Source: Streptomyces guryensis
GTDB lineage: Bacteria; Actinomycetota; Actinomycetes; Streptomycetales; Streptomycetaceae
Assembly (NCBI RefSeq): GCF_021261325.1
Contig: NZ_JAJSBI010000001.1
Location: forward strand, 248,001 to 312,000
DNA length: 64,000 bases
Direction: 5' to 3'
Position numbers and translations under genes: made by a program. This document shows, one piece after another, positions 42,218-50,994 of this stretch (positions are counted from its first letter, which is position 1; each line of letters opens with the position of its first letter). The notes under the pieces are model-generated. The model was not told the origin of the DNA, did no database searches, and saw nothing but the letters and a program-made list of their open reading frames with translations.

Positions 42218-44644
42218 TTGAGGGAATTTCGGTGGCTGAGGGGGTGCAGCGGATTGCCGGGAAATGCGAGGAGTGGCGGAGTTCCAGGGCTACTGGTGAC
42301 GGGGCGCTATCGGCTGGTCGAAAGCATCGGCCAGGGAGGAATGGGGCGGGTGTGGCGGGCCGCCGACGAGATGCTCGACCGCCCGGTCGCCGTCAAGGAG
42401 ATGCGTATCGACGGCCTGGACGCGGAGGACACCCGAACCCGCCGGGAACGCACACTTCGGGAGGCCAGGGCCACCGCCCGGATCGACCATCCCAATGTCG
42501 TGCGGGTCTACGACGTCGTCGACGAGGGCGAACGCCTGTGGATCGTCATGGAGTTGGTCGTCGGCTGCTCCCTCGAACGGATCATGGTGGAGGAGGGGCC
42601 GCTGGGGCCGGGTGAGACGGCACGGATCGGGCTCGGTCTGGTGGCGGCGCTGCGCCAGGTGCACGCACGCGGTGTCCTGCACCGGGACATCAAACCGGGG
42701 AACGTCCTGGTGGAGGGCAGCGGCCGGCGCATCGTCCTCACCGACTTCGGCATCGCCGCGATCCAGGACGCCAAGGCGCTCACCATGGTCGGCATGCTCG
42801 TCGGCTCCCCCGACTACATGGCCCCCGAACGCATCTCCGGCCGCCCCCAGGGCCCGCCGTCCGACGTGTGGTCCCTGGGCGCGACGCTCTGCGCGGCCCT
42901 GGGCGGGCGCTCCCCCTTCTCCCGCGACACGACCCTGGCCACACTGCACGCGGTCCTCTACGAGGAGCCCGAACTCCCCGCCGCGGCAGGCCCCCTGCGC
43001 GGCGTCCTGGCCGCCCTCCTGGAGAAGGAGCCCTCGGTCCGCCCGTCCCTGCCCGACCTGGAGGAGGCCCTGCGCCCGGTCGCGTTCCCGGCCCCCACCC
43101 CGACTCTTCCCGTGCGCGGGGGAGAGGGCCATGGTGCGGAGCAGGAGGCGCGCGGGGCGGGTGCGGAGGCCGCTCAACCGGCCGACGAGGAAGAGCAGCC
43201 GTCCGAGTCCCAGGAGCCACCGGCGGCCGGACCGCCCGAGGGCGCCGAGCCGAGCCCGGCGGATGCGCCTGCGGCCCGAGCGGCGAGGGACGCCGAAACC
43301 GAGCCTGAGCCTGCGGGCGGGTCCGAGGAACTCGCCGGCGTCGACACGTCCCAGCAACTCGCCGGCGTCGACGCGTCCCAGCAACTCGCCGGCGTCGACG
43401 CGTCCGGCTCGACGGAGCAGGCCGCGACCATCCGCCGGGCCCCGGACGACACGCCCACCCCCGCTCATCTGGACACCCGTCCCGTACCCACCGCACCCGA
43501 CCCCAGGCGGCCCGCACCCGCCCCCGTCGAGGACGCGGTACCGCAAGGACAGCCGGACACCCACGACTTCAGCCGAGGCCGCGCCCCGGCCCCGGGCACC
43601 ACCCACGAGTCCTCGCACAACCACACGGCAACTCCTCCCGCACCGTCGGTACCCGCCCAGCCCCCCAACGCCTCCACCGAAGTCCCCTCCGAGCTGCGCT
43701 CGCAGGCCCGCTCCGAGACCCCGTCCGCCAACTCCGCGCCCCCCGCACCCCAGCGGTCCGGCGTCTCACTCACCCGTCCCCACAAGGCCACCGAGCGGCC
43801 CCCCGCGCAGCGGAACGGCTACGCCCCCGCAGCAGTCGGCATCCCGAGCGCCCAGCAGGCCCCGGTCCCAAACACGCAGCAGGCCCCGGACCCAGGCGCC
43901 CGACAAGGCCCGCCTCGCGGCCTTCAACAAGGTCCGCCTCCCGGCCTTGCTGAAGGCCCGCACCCGGGCCCGCAGCGGGGCTTGCACCCCCTGCGCGCCC
44001 CCCAAAGCGAAGTACTCCCTCACCGAAGCCGCCGCCCTGCCGTACTCGTGGCCGCCGTAGGGCTGCTGGCGGTCGGTGCCGTCGTCGCCGTACTCCTCCT
44101 GACGAACCCGGGATCGCCCGGCGGCGAGCACGCAGGCTCCTCCACCTCGCCGACGACGTCCGCCACCACACCCCCCGGCAGCCCGTCGCCCACGGTGGAA
44201 GGCACGTCCAGGCCGCAGAGCCTGCCCCCGGGTACGCGCCGGGAGGCCGGAGGGTTCGCGTGGGCGCCGCCGCAGGGCTGGCGGCGGGATCTCAAGACGG
44301 GAGCGGAGGTGCACTACACGTCCCCCGACGGCACACAGGAGCTCGTGGCCAAGTCGTCCCTGGCCCGCGGCGACCTGATGGAGACCTGGCAGAGGTCGGA
44401 GCAGGACGCCCACCAGGGCCAGGGCTACCGGAAGATCCGCCTGGAGAAGACGACGTTCCGTGGCAACCCGGCAGTGGTCTGGGAGTACACCTTCACCCTG
44501 AAGGGCACCCCCTGGCACGCCCGGCTGCTGGGCTTCGACAAGGACGGGAAGTCGTACCAGATCAGCACCTGGTACCGGCCGGAGACCGAACCCCAGGCCC
44601 TCACGACCTACGACGAGGTCAAGGACAGCTTCACGGTGCTGTGA
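42218..44644 (+). CDS. Receptor Ser/Thr protein kinase with novel ectodomain
   Basis: A kinase of up to 808 residues. The kinase domain (about 29-285) is complete: GQGGMGRVW, VAVKEM, HRDIKPGNVL, DFGIA and MAPER. A proline/alanine-rich linker (290-600) contains three 9-residue repeats (QQLAGVDAS). A membrane helix lies at about 607-628. The extracellular domain (676-808) has no PASTA repeats; it starts GGFAWAPPQGW and ends FTVL, and is paralogous to the ectodomain at 10414-11553. The start is uncertain: TTG 42218 has no good ribosome site, and GTG 42296 is possible. It is divergent from the LPKTG protein. Confidence 0.9.
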   Translation: MREFRWLRGCSGLPGNARSGGVPGLLVTGRYRLVESIGQGGMGRVWRAADEMLDRPVAVKEMRIDGLDAEDTRTRRERTLREARATARIDHPNVVRVYDVVDEGERLWIVMELVVGCSLERIMVEEGPLGPGETARIGLGLVAALRQVHARGVLHRDIKPGNVLVEGSGRRIVLTDFGIAAIQDAKALTMVGMLVGSPDYMAPERISGRPQGPPSDVWSLGATLCAALGGRSPFSRDTTLATLHAVLYEEPELPAAAGPLRGVLAALLEKEPSVRPSLPDLEEALRPVAFPAPTPTLPVRGGEGHGAEQEARGAGAEAAQPADEEEQPSESQEPPAAGPPEGAEPSPADAPAARAARDAETEPEPAGGSEELAGVDTSQQLAGVDASQQLAGVDASGSTEQAATIRRAPDDTPTPAHLDTRPVPTAPDPRRPAPAPVEDAVPQGQPDTHDFSRGRAPAPGTTHESSHNHTATPPAPSVPAQPPNASTEVPSELRSQARSETPSANSAPPAPQRSGVSLTRPHKATERPPAQRNGYAPAAVGIPSAQQAPVPNTQQAPDPGARQGPPRGLQQGPPPGLAEGPHPGPQRGLHPLRAPQSEVLPHRSRRPAVLVAAVGLLAVGAVVAVLLLTNPGSPGGEHAGSSTSPTTSATTPPGSPSPTVEGTSRPQSLPPGTRREAGGFAWAPPQGWRRDLKTGAEVHYTSPDGTQELVAKSSLARGDLMETWQRSEQDAHQGQGYRKIRLEKTTFRGNPAVVWEYTFTLKGTPWHARLLGFDKDGKSYQISTWYRPETEPQALTTYDEVKDSFTVL
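43325..43405 (+). repeat. Three tandem 27-bp repeats in the kinase linker
   Basis: Units at 43325-43351, 43352-43378 and 43379-43405 encode EELAGVDTS, QQLAGVDAS and QQLAGVDAS. The last two are identical in DNA, so copy number may vary between strains. Confidence 0.85.
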
Positions 44645-44664
44645 GCGTGCGTGAGCGTGCGAAA

Positions 44665-44692
44665 GGGGCCCGCGGCGCTCACCGCGGGCCCC
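44665..44692. terminator. Bidirectional terminator hairpin
   Basis: A perfect 11-bp stem GGGGCCCGCGG / CCGCGGGCCCC with a 6-nt loop between the convergent kinase and permease genes. Just before it GTGAGCGTGC is repeated in tandem at 44641-44660. Confidence 0.85.
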
Positions 44693-44718
44693 TCATCCAG
44701 CACACGACACCGTTGGCG

Positions 44719-46140
44719 TCAGCCGGCCTTGACCTTGTCCTGAACCTCCGCCGAGGAAGCGCTCGCGACGACCTCCCGGCCGCCCCCACGGACCTTCTCC
44801 TTCGCCACGGCGACGACAAGAACGACCGCCGCGACGAGCAGCGACAGCAGTACGGTCTCGCGCCCGTCGTGCTCCGTGTCCGTGAGCATGTAACCGAGCA
44901 CGAACACGATCAGCGCGGCCGTCGCCCAGGTCAGATACGGGTACAGCCACATCTTCACGACCAGCTTCTCCGGCGCCTCGGCCTGGATGATCTTCCGCAG
45001 GCGCAGCTGCGAGAAGCAGATGACCAGCCACACGAACAGGGCCACCGCACCACTGGAGTTGACCATGAAGAGGAAGACGGAGTCCGGGAACCTGTAGTTG
45101 AAGAACACGGCGACGAACCCGAAGACGACGGACGCGACGATCGCGGCCATCGGCACGCCCCGCGAGGTCGTCCTGGCGAACGCCTTCGGCGCGTCTCCCC
45201 GCTCACCGAGCGAGAAGGCCATGCGGGAGGCCGTGTACAGACCCGAGTTGAGACAGGACAGCACCGACGTCAGCACGATGAAGTTCATGATCTGACCGGC
45301 GTGCGCGATACCGAGGGAGTCGAGGGCCGCGACGTAGGAGCCCTGCTTCTTGATCGACGGGTCGTTCCACGGCAGCAGGGTCACGACGACGAAGATCGAG
45401 CCCAGGTAGAAGACCCCGATACGCCAGATGATGCTGTTCGTGGACTTGGTGACGGCCCGCTGCGGGTCCTCCGACTCACCCGCCGCCAGCGTGGCGATCT
45501 CACTGCCCATGAAGGAGAAGACGACCAGCAGGACGCCGGTGAGAACCGCCCCGGGCCCGTGGGGCAGGAAGCCGCCGTGGCCGGTGAGGTTGCTCAGGCC
45601 GGCCTTGTCGCTGTCGACGCCCGGCAGCACACCGAAGACCGCGAGCCCGCCGACCACGATGAACGCACCGATCGCGACGACCTTGATCCCGGCGAACCAG
45701 AACTCGAACTCGCCGTAGGAACCGACCGAGACGAGGTTGGTGGCGGTCAGTACCGCCATAACGATCAGTGCCCAGCCCCACTGCGGAACGGCCGGCACCC
45801 ACTGCGCCAGGATCTTGGCCCCGGCGGTGGCCTCCACCGCGAGCACCACGACCCAGAAGAACCAGTAGAGCCAGCCGATGGAGAACCCGGCCCAGCGGCC
45901 GAGCGCCCGGTCGGCGTGCGCCGAGAACGAGCCGGAGGTCGGGTTGGCGGCGGACATCTCGCCGAGCATGCGCATCACGAGAACGACGAGCGTGCCGACG
46001 ACGGCGTACGACAGGAGGATGCCGGGTCCTGCGGTGGCGATACCGGAGCCGGAGCCGACGAAGAGGCCGGCGCCGATGACGCCACCGATGGCGATCATCG
46101 ACAGATGGCGGTTCTTCAATCCGGCCTGGAGACCAGTCAT
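44719..46140 (-). CDS. Amino-acid permease (APC family), second
   Basis: A 473-residue amino-acid:proton symporter with 12 helices and the signature MIAIGGVIGAGLFVGSG. It resembles the GabP/AroP/D-serine-alanine-glycine group. It is paralogous to the permease at 31030-32412, with nearly the same N-terminal block. ATG 46140 has AAGGAA 7-8 nt upstream. In S. coelicolor an amino-acid permease gene lies at the same place next to rpiB (recalled), so this copy is the core one. Substrate unknown. Confidence 0.92.
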   Translation of the reverse strand: MTGLQAGLKNRHLSMIAIGGVIGAGLFVGSGSGIATAGPGILLSYAVVGTLVVLVMRMLGEMSAANPTSGSFSAHADRALGRWAGFSIGWLYWFFWVVVLAVEATAGAKILAQWVPAVPQWGWALIVMAVLTATNLVSVGSYGEFEFWFAGIKVVAIGAFIVVGGLAVFGVLPGVDSDKAGLSNLTGHGGFLPHGPGAVLTGVLLVVFSFMGSEIATLAAGESEDPQRAVTKSTNSIIWRIGVFYLGSIFVVVTLLPWNDPSIKKQGSYVAALDSLGIAHAGQIMNFIVLTSVLSCLNSGLYTASRMAFSLGERGDAPKAFARTTSRGVPMAAIVASVVFGFVAVFFNYRFPDSVFLFMVNSSGAVALFVWLVICFSQLRLRKIIQAEAPEKLVVKMWLYPYLTWATAALIVFVLGYMLTDTEHDGRETVLLSLLVAAVVLVVAVAKEKVRGGGREVVASASSAEVQDKVKAG

Positions 46141-46248
46141 GGGGAATTTCCTTTGCGCCGGGTGAGCGGTCCCGTACGGGTCGCGTACGAGCTGGTCCAG
46201 TGAAACGGAGGTAATGGAATCCGTGAACCTCTGAATCCATATCGTTAC

Positions 46249-46269
46249 TTGAGGTTTCCTTGAGGTTCC
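46249..46269. promoter_or_regulatory. Direct repeats between permease and rpiB
   Basis: TTGAGGTTTCC (46249-46259) and TTGAGGTTCC (46260-46269) form an imperfect tandem repeat in the divergent promoter region. It may be an activator or repressor site. Confidence 0.3.
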
Positions 46270-46357
46270 ATAGTCAGATCGACTCGATCGGGCCCTCTTC
46301 CGTCCCGCCCGACACCCGAGGCTGCCGCCCGGAAACAGCCATGTCACACTCGGAACC

Positions 46358-46843
46358 ATGCGCGTGTATCTCGGCTCCGACCATGCGGGCTTCGAACTCA
46401 AGAACCACCTCGTCGAGTGGCTCAAGGCGGCAGGCCACGACGCCGTCGACTGCGGCCCCCTCATCTACGACGCCCAGGACGACTACCCGCCCTTCTGCCT
46501 CCGCGCCGCGGAGCGGACGGCCGCGGACCCCGACTCCCTCGGCATCGTGATCGGCGGCTCCGGCAACGGCGAGCAGATCGCCGCGAACAAGGTCAAGGGC
46601 GTCCGCGCGGCCCTCGCCTGGAGCGAGGAGACCGCGTCCCTCGGCCGCCAGCACAACAACGCCAACGTCGTGGCGGTGGGCGCGCGCATGCACACACAGG
46701 AAGAGGCGACGAAGTTCGTCGAGACCTTCCTGGCCACCCCGTTCTCCGAGGACGACCGGCACATCCGCCGCATCGACATGCTCGCCGACTACGAATCCAC
46801 AGGCGACCTGCCGCCCATCCCGGCGCACCACCCGCAGCAGTAG
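46358..46843 (+). CDS. rpiB: Ribose-5-phosphate isomerase B
   Basis: A 161-residue RpiB/LacAB-type isomerase that interconverts ribose 5-phosphate and ribulose 5-phosphate in the pentose phosphate pathway. Family motifs are YLGSDHAGFELK at the N-terminus and GIVIGGSGNGEQIAANKVKG in the middle, with ARMHTQEEA after them. The length is normal. It is monocistronic-looking, and a family B repeat follows the stop codon. Confidence 0.94.
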   Translation: MRVYLGSDHAGFELKNHLVEWLKAAGHDAVDCGPLIYDAQDDYPPFCLRAAERTAADPDSLGIVIGGSGNGEQIAANKVKGVRAALAWSEETASLGRQHNNANVVAVGARMHTQEEATKFVETFLATPFSEDDRHIRRIDMLADYESTGDLPPIPAHHPQQ

Positions 46844-46898
46844 TTTTCTCGGCCCGGCCGGGGTTGAGCTTCATCCCGTCCGGCGTACGAGTTTTTCG

Positions 46899-46993
46899 GC
46901 CCGTCCGCGTTTGAGGACGAGGCCGTTCAGGCCGATCGGGGGTCCAGGGGGCGGAGCCCCCTGGCGGGGCCGAAGGGGCAGCGCCCCAGGGGA
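46899..46993. repeat. Dispersed intergenic repeat, family B (copy 2)
   Basis: Contains CCCGTCCGCGTTTGAGGACG, GAGGCCGTTCAGGCCGA and the 9-bp hairpin CCAGGGGGC-gga-GCCCCCTGG (46944-46964). It is homologous to 34847-34911. A partial duplicate of its first part (CCCGTCCGGCGT) precedes it at about 46875. Confidence 0.8.
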
Positions 46994-47018
46994 CACCCAC
47001 GGACGAACAGGAGCCACC

Positions 47019-47828
47019 GTGCCGGAGGGGCACACGATCCATCGCCTGGCCAAGGACTACGCCAAGAAATTCCTCGGCACCCACCCCCGCGCCACCAGCC
47101 CCCAGGGCAAGTTCTCAGACGCCGCAGAACTCCTCACCGGCGCCGAACTGACCCACACCGAAGCCCACGGCAAACACCTCTTCCTCGGCTTCCGCGACAC
47201 CGACTGGGTCCATATCCACCTCGGCCTCTTCGGCAAGGTCGCCTTCGGTGACGCCCCGGCGCCCCCGCCCACGGACACCGTCCGCCTCCGCCTCGCGAAC
47301 AACACGTCGTACGTCGACCTGCGCGGCCCCACGACCTGCGCCCTGATCACGGACCCCGAGAAGCACGCGATACACGACCGCCTCGGCCCCGACCCTCTGC
47401 GCGAGGACGCCGACCCGCGGTCGGCGTACCGCAGGATCTCCCGCAGCCGTACGACGATCGCCGCCCTCCTCATGGACCAGAAGGTGATCGCCGGCGTGGG
47501 CAACGTCTACCGCGCCGAGGTCCTCTTCCGGCACCACATCGACCCCTACCGCGCCGGCAAGGACGTCACCCCGGCCGAATGGGACGCGATCTGGACCGAC
47601 CTCGTCCACCTCATGCACGAGGGCGTCCGCAACAACCGCATCGACACGGTCCGCCCGGAACACACCCCGGAGGCCATGGGCCGCCCGCCGCGCGTCGACG
47701 ACCACGGCGGCGAGGTGTACGTCTACCGCCGGGCCACCCAGCCCTGCCACCTCTGCGGCGGCGAGATCCGCACCGCCGGCCTCGCCGCCCGCAACCTGTT
47801 CTGGTGCCCGGCCTGCCAGCAGGCCTGA
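47019..47828 (+). CDS. Fpg/Nei-family DNA glycosylase
   Basis: A base-excision-repair glycosylase/AP lyase of 269 residues. After removal of the initiator, the catalytic N-terminus PEGHTIHRLAKDY is exposed (Pro as nucleophile, then Glu). The helix-two-turn-helix region is DQKVIAGVGNVYRAEVLF. A C-terminal zinc finger has CHLCGGEIRT and CPACQQ. The PEGHTI start marks the Nei-like actinobacterial subgroup rather than classical MutM (PELPEV). AGGAG lies 6 nt before the GTG. Confidence 0.93.
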   Translation: MPEGHTIHRLAKDYAKKFLGTHPRATSPQGKFSDAAELLTGAELTHTEAHGKHLFLGFRDTDWVHIHLGLFGKVAFGDAPAPPPTDTVRLRLANNTSYVDLRGPTTCALITDPEKHAIHDRLGPDPLREDADPRSAYRRISRSRTTIAALLMDQKVIAGVGNVYRAEVLFRHHIDPYRAGKDVTPAEWDAIWTDLVHLMHEGVRNNRIDTVRPEHTPEAMGRPPRVDDHGGEVYVYRRATQPCHLCGGEIRTAGLAARNLFWCPACQQA

Positions 47829-47835
47829 CGGCCGG

Positions 47836-49065
47836 TCAGAACCCGTGCGCCAGCCACGGCGCCACCGTCGACCCGAAAGCGACCGACACCTCACCGAGCG
47901 CACCCTGCCTCAGCTCCCGCACCCGCCCGGCCGCGGCGAGCGCGTCCAGGCTCACGCCGCCCAGGTACGCCGACCCCAACTCCCTTACGGACAGGGCGAG
48001 ATCGGCGGCATCTTCCGTACGCATGCAGGACGCGCCCTTCGGGTCACCGGTCAGCCGCCAACGCCCGCTGTTCCAGGGGCAGAACGCGTCCTCGACCTCC
48101 AGCACCACGTCCACCGGCGTCTGGTAGGTCCGCGCTTCCAGGGCCGCCCCGACGTCCACCAGCCGTACGTGCAGCGAGTCCCGGACCAGCAGCGAGCAGC
48201 GCCGGATGTCGGAGACCAGGTGCTGCCACGGCTCGTCCAGGGGCCGCCGCCGCGCGTCGATCTTCGACGTCAGGTCGATCTCGAACAGGAACCGCCACAG
48301 CGCCGCGTGCGCAGCCGGGTCCAGCGCGTCCACGTCCTGTACGACGACCGTGCCCTTGGGGCCCGCCGCCTCCCAGTCCCCCTTGATCCGGAACCGCGCG
48401 TACCCGACGACCTCCCCGCCCCGCTCCGCCAGCACGCACTGCAGCGGCGACGCACCGCCCCGCTCGCTCTCCGGATCGAGCAGCCACAGCCGCTCCCAGC
48501 CCGGAATCCGCGCCACCATCCCCGGCCGCCGCGACACCAGTTGCGCGTACACCGCCTCGCACGCGTCGAGTACGTCGGCCGGCGCGGCGTACCGCAGCCG
48601 CACGTCCTCCGTGCCGGGCGGCACGGACAGCCGTACGCGTGCCGTGTCGATCTCGGCGTTGACGTGGTACGACCCGACGCCGTACCCGAACCGCCCGTAG
48701 ATCACGGGCTCGGAGGCCGTCAGCACCGCCAGCGGCTCGCCCCAGGACCGTACGTCGTCCAACTGGCGCCGCATCATGGACGTCAGCATCCCGCGCCGCC
48801 GGTGTGTGGCGGCCACGCTCACCATCGTGACGCCCGCGGCCGGCACCGCGGCCCCGCCGGGCACGGTCAGCCGGAAGGAGAACGCACCGGCCGTCCCCAC
48901 GCACACACCACCGTCCCAGGCGCCGAGGGAACGGTCCGTCTCGGTGAGCTCACGCCACAGCGCCCGCTCCTCGGCCGACTCCGGAACCCCGCCGAAGGCG
49001 CGGACCAGATTGTCGTACCACTCGTCCCAGTCCTCCCGGCGCAGCACGCGCAAGTCATTCCCCAT
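47836..49065 (-). CDS. Eis-like GNAT N-acetyltransferase
   Basis: A 409-residue three-domain acetyltransferase of the Eis type. The CoA motif is VTMVSVAATHRRRGMLTSMM (about residues 81-100). The second GNAT-like lobe and an SCP2-like C-terminal lobe follow. The chain ends AHGF, the C-terminal carboxylate being catalytic in this family. Mycobacterial Eis acetylates aminoglycosides and proteins; the streptomycete role is unknown. Converges on the glycosylase gene with a 7-bp gap. Confidence 0.9.
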   Translation of the reverse strand: MGNDLRVLRREDWDEWYDNLVRAFGGVPESAEERALWRELTETDRSLGAWDGGVCVGTAGAFSFRLTVPGGAAVPAAGVTMVSVAATHRRRGMLTSMMRRQLDDVRSWGEPLAVLTASEPVIYGRFGYGVGSYHVNAEIDTARVRLSVPPGTEDVRLRYAAPADVLDACEAVYAQLVSRRPGMVARIPGWERLWLLDPESERGGASPLQCVLAERGGEVVGYARFRIKGDWEAAGPKGTVVVQDVDALDPAAHAALWRFLFEIDLTSKIDARRRPLDEPWQHLVSDIRRCSLLVRDSLHVRLVDVGAALEARTYQTPVDVVLEVEDAFCPWNSGRWRLTGDPKGASCMRTEDAADLALSVRELGSAYLGGVSLDALAAAGRVRELRQGALGEVSVAFGSTVAPWLAHGF

Positions 49066-49227
49066 GAACCATGCCTACCAGGGCATTGCGGGACGAGCGA
49101 GGGAATTTCGCCTTGGCGGACCCGCAACGGCTTTCTGTGAAGTTCACTGTGAAGTTGAACCTCGGACGGGGGACAAGTGGGACCTCCCGTGCCAAGCAGC
49201 TGGTCCGATGGATAGGGTCCCGAACTA

Positions 49228-50418
49228 ATGGCAGCAGGACGAGAGCGGCGCGCGGCAGCCGAGACGTTCACGGCCCGGTTGAAGATGGCGTGGCACCGGG
49301 TCCGCGTCGGCCTGCGCAGAAGCGCCGTGGACTACTTCCGCGGGGACGGCTCTGACTGGGTCGCGCTCGCCGGTCTGCTCCTCACCGTCCCGCTGATCGC
49401 GGTCGTCACCCTCGCCAACTCGGTGTGGTGCTCCCCGGCCGTCCTGGTCCTGCCGATCGTCGCGGGCGGCCTGCTGCTGCGCCCCGCGAGCCTGCTCGGT
49501 CTGTACGCGGCCGCGGCCACGGCGCTGATCGTGGAGTCGGTGAAACTGGGGCCCTACACGGAGGGCCCTTCCCGTGTCACCCCCGGCGTCGTGCTGGTGG
49601 TGGCCGCATGCGGCTTCTTCGGTCTGCTCATCGCCCAGTTCCGCAGCCGGGTCGGTGTGCCCTGGCGGCGCGGCGGCACGATGCTCTTCGACCTGCGCGA
49701 ACGCATCCGGGTGCAGAGCAAGCTGCCGACGCTGCCGATGGGCTGGCACCGCGAGATGGCGCTGCGCCCGGCGGGCGGCCAGTCCTTCTCGGGCGACTTC
49801 GTGGTCGCGGCGCGTACCAACGGAGGCCGCACCATGGAGGTTGTCCTGACGGACGTGTCCGGGAAGGGCATGGACGCGGGTTCGCGCGCCCTGCTCCTGT
49901 CGGGGGCCTTCGGCGGCCTTCTCGGCTCCCTGCCCCCGCACGCGTTCCTCCCGGCGGCCAACGGCTATCTGCTCCGCCAGGACTGGGACGAGGGTTTCGC
50001 GACCTCGATCCACCTGGTCCTCGACCTCGACTCCGGCGACTACGAGCTCTACTCCGCGGGCCATCCGCCGGGTCTCCAGCTCAGCGCGGGCAGCGGCCGC
50101 TGGGAGGAGAAGGCGGCCGAGGGCCCGCTCCTGGGTGTGTACGACGGCGCGCAGTTCGACCCCGTGAAGGGCTCGCTCCGCCCCGGTGACGTGTTGATGC
50201 TGTTCACGGACGGCCTGGTGGAGACCTCCGACCGGGACATCGTCGAGGGCATCGACCGCCTCACGGGCGAGGCCGACCGCTACGTCGCCGGCGGCTTCCA
50301 CGGCGCCGCCTGGCACCTCATCGAGGCGGTCGCGAGGGACGTGAACGACGACCGGGCCCTGCTGCTGATCTGCCGGGAGGGCCCGACGGCGATCTCCCAG
50401 CCACCGACACCGGGTTGA
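49228..50418 (+). CDS. Membrane-bound SpoIIE-type Ser/Thr phosphatase
   Basis: A 396-residue protein. Three or four transmembrane helices lie at about 45-135, followed by a PP2C-like SpoIIE/RsbU domain: FSGDFVVAAR, VLTDVSGKGMDAG and the C-terminal DVLMLFTDGLVE metal-binding aspartates. Such proteins dephosphorylate anti-anti-sigma factors and counteract RsbW-like kinases. No STAS protein is adjacent. No Shine-Dalgarno is seen before the ATG; TAGGGT 9 nt upstream may be a -10 of a nearly leaderless message. The HD-domain gene starts 4 bp downstream, so they are co-transcribed. Confidence 0.9.
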   Translation: MAAGRERRAAAETFTARLKMAWHRVRVGLRRSAVDYFRGDGSDWVALAGLLLTVPLIAVVTLANSVWCSPAVLVLPIVAGGLLLRPASLLGLYAAAATALIVESVKLGPYTEGPSRVTPGVVLVVAACGFFGLLIAQFRSRVGVPWRRGGTMLFDLRERIRVQSKLPTLPMGWHREMALRPAGGQSFSGDFVVAARTNGGRTMEVVLTDVSGKGMDAGSRALLLSGAFGGLLGSLPPHAFLPAANGYLLRQDWDEGFATSIHLVLDLDSGDYELYSAGHPPGLQLSAGSGRWEEKAAEGPLLGVYDGAQFDPVKGSLRPGDVLMLFTDGLVETSDRDIVEGIDRLTGEADRYVAGGFHGAAWHLIEAVARDVNDDRALLLICREGPTAISQPPTPG

Positions 50419-50422
50419 GCCG

Positions 50423-50890
50423 ATGACCGAAACCCCTCGCAGGCCGATGACGCTCGCCGAAGTCGAGGCCACCGCCCGTGCCGCCCACGAAGGCCAGACG
50501 GACAAGGCGGGACGACCCTACGCCGAGCACCTCCGGGCCGTCGCGGAAGGCGTACGCGCACGTGGCGGCGACGACGAACAGATCGCTGCGGCCTGGCTGC
50601 ACGACGCCGTCGAGGACGACGCCCTGTCCGAGCAATGGCTGGAAGAGGCCTCCCTGACCCGCCGCACGAAGAACATCGTCCTCGCGGTCACCAAGCGCGC
50701 GGGGGAGGGCCCGGAAGCGTACGCCGAACGGATCCTGTCCACGCCGGGCGCCCTCCTGGTGAAAGAAGCGGACCTGGCCCACAACGCGGACCCGGCCCGC
50801 CTGGCCCGCCTCACCGACGGGCCCACCCGCGAAAGACTGACCGAGAAGTACACCCACATGCGCGCACTTCTCGGCCTACGTCAGCAGTAG
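50423..50890 (+). CDS. HD-domain phosphohydrolase
   Basis: A 155-residue protein with the metal-binding HD motif in AAWLHDAVEDDAL, an earlier histidine in YAEHL and a late aspartate in KEADLAHNADP. The arrangement resembles the (p)ppGpp hydrolase half of RelA/SpoT and small MESH1-like enzymes. It may hydrolyse a nucleotide messenger. It follows the SpoIIE phosphatase by 4 bp. Substrate unproven. Confidence 0.8.
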   Translation: MTETPRRPMTLAEVEATARAAHEGQTDKAGRPYAEHLRAVAEGVRARGGDDEQIAAAWLHDAVEDDALSEQWLEEASLTRRTKNIVLAVTKRAGEGPEAYAERILSTPGALLVKEADLAHNADPARLARLTDGPTRERLTEKYTHMRALLGLRQQ

Positions 50891-50899
50891 CGGCTTCTG

Positions 50900-50985
50900 A
50901 GGGGCGCGGGGCTGCATCGATATGCGGCTCCGCCGCGGGGCGCGATCAACCACGGTGAACCCGCGGACGCCGGACGACATAGCGC
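50900..50985. repeat. Dispersed intergenic repeat, family A (copy 2)
   Basis: Begins AGGGGCGCGGGGCTGCAT and contains TGCGGCTCCGCCGCGGGG, with a GCGGC-TCC-GCCGC hairpin, then a CAACCACGG segment. It occupies the gap between the convergent HD and acyltransferase genes. Confidence 0.75.
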
Positions 50986-50994
50986 GGCAAATCT

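Noticed and set aside
43500..44060. Separate proline/arginine-rich gene overlapping the kinase linker
   Set aside because: It is the alternative frame of a proline-rich linker; only the kinase frame carries kinase, membrane and ectodomain sequence.
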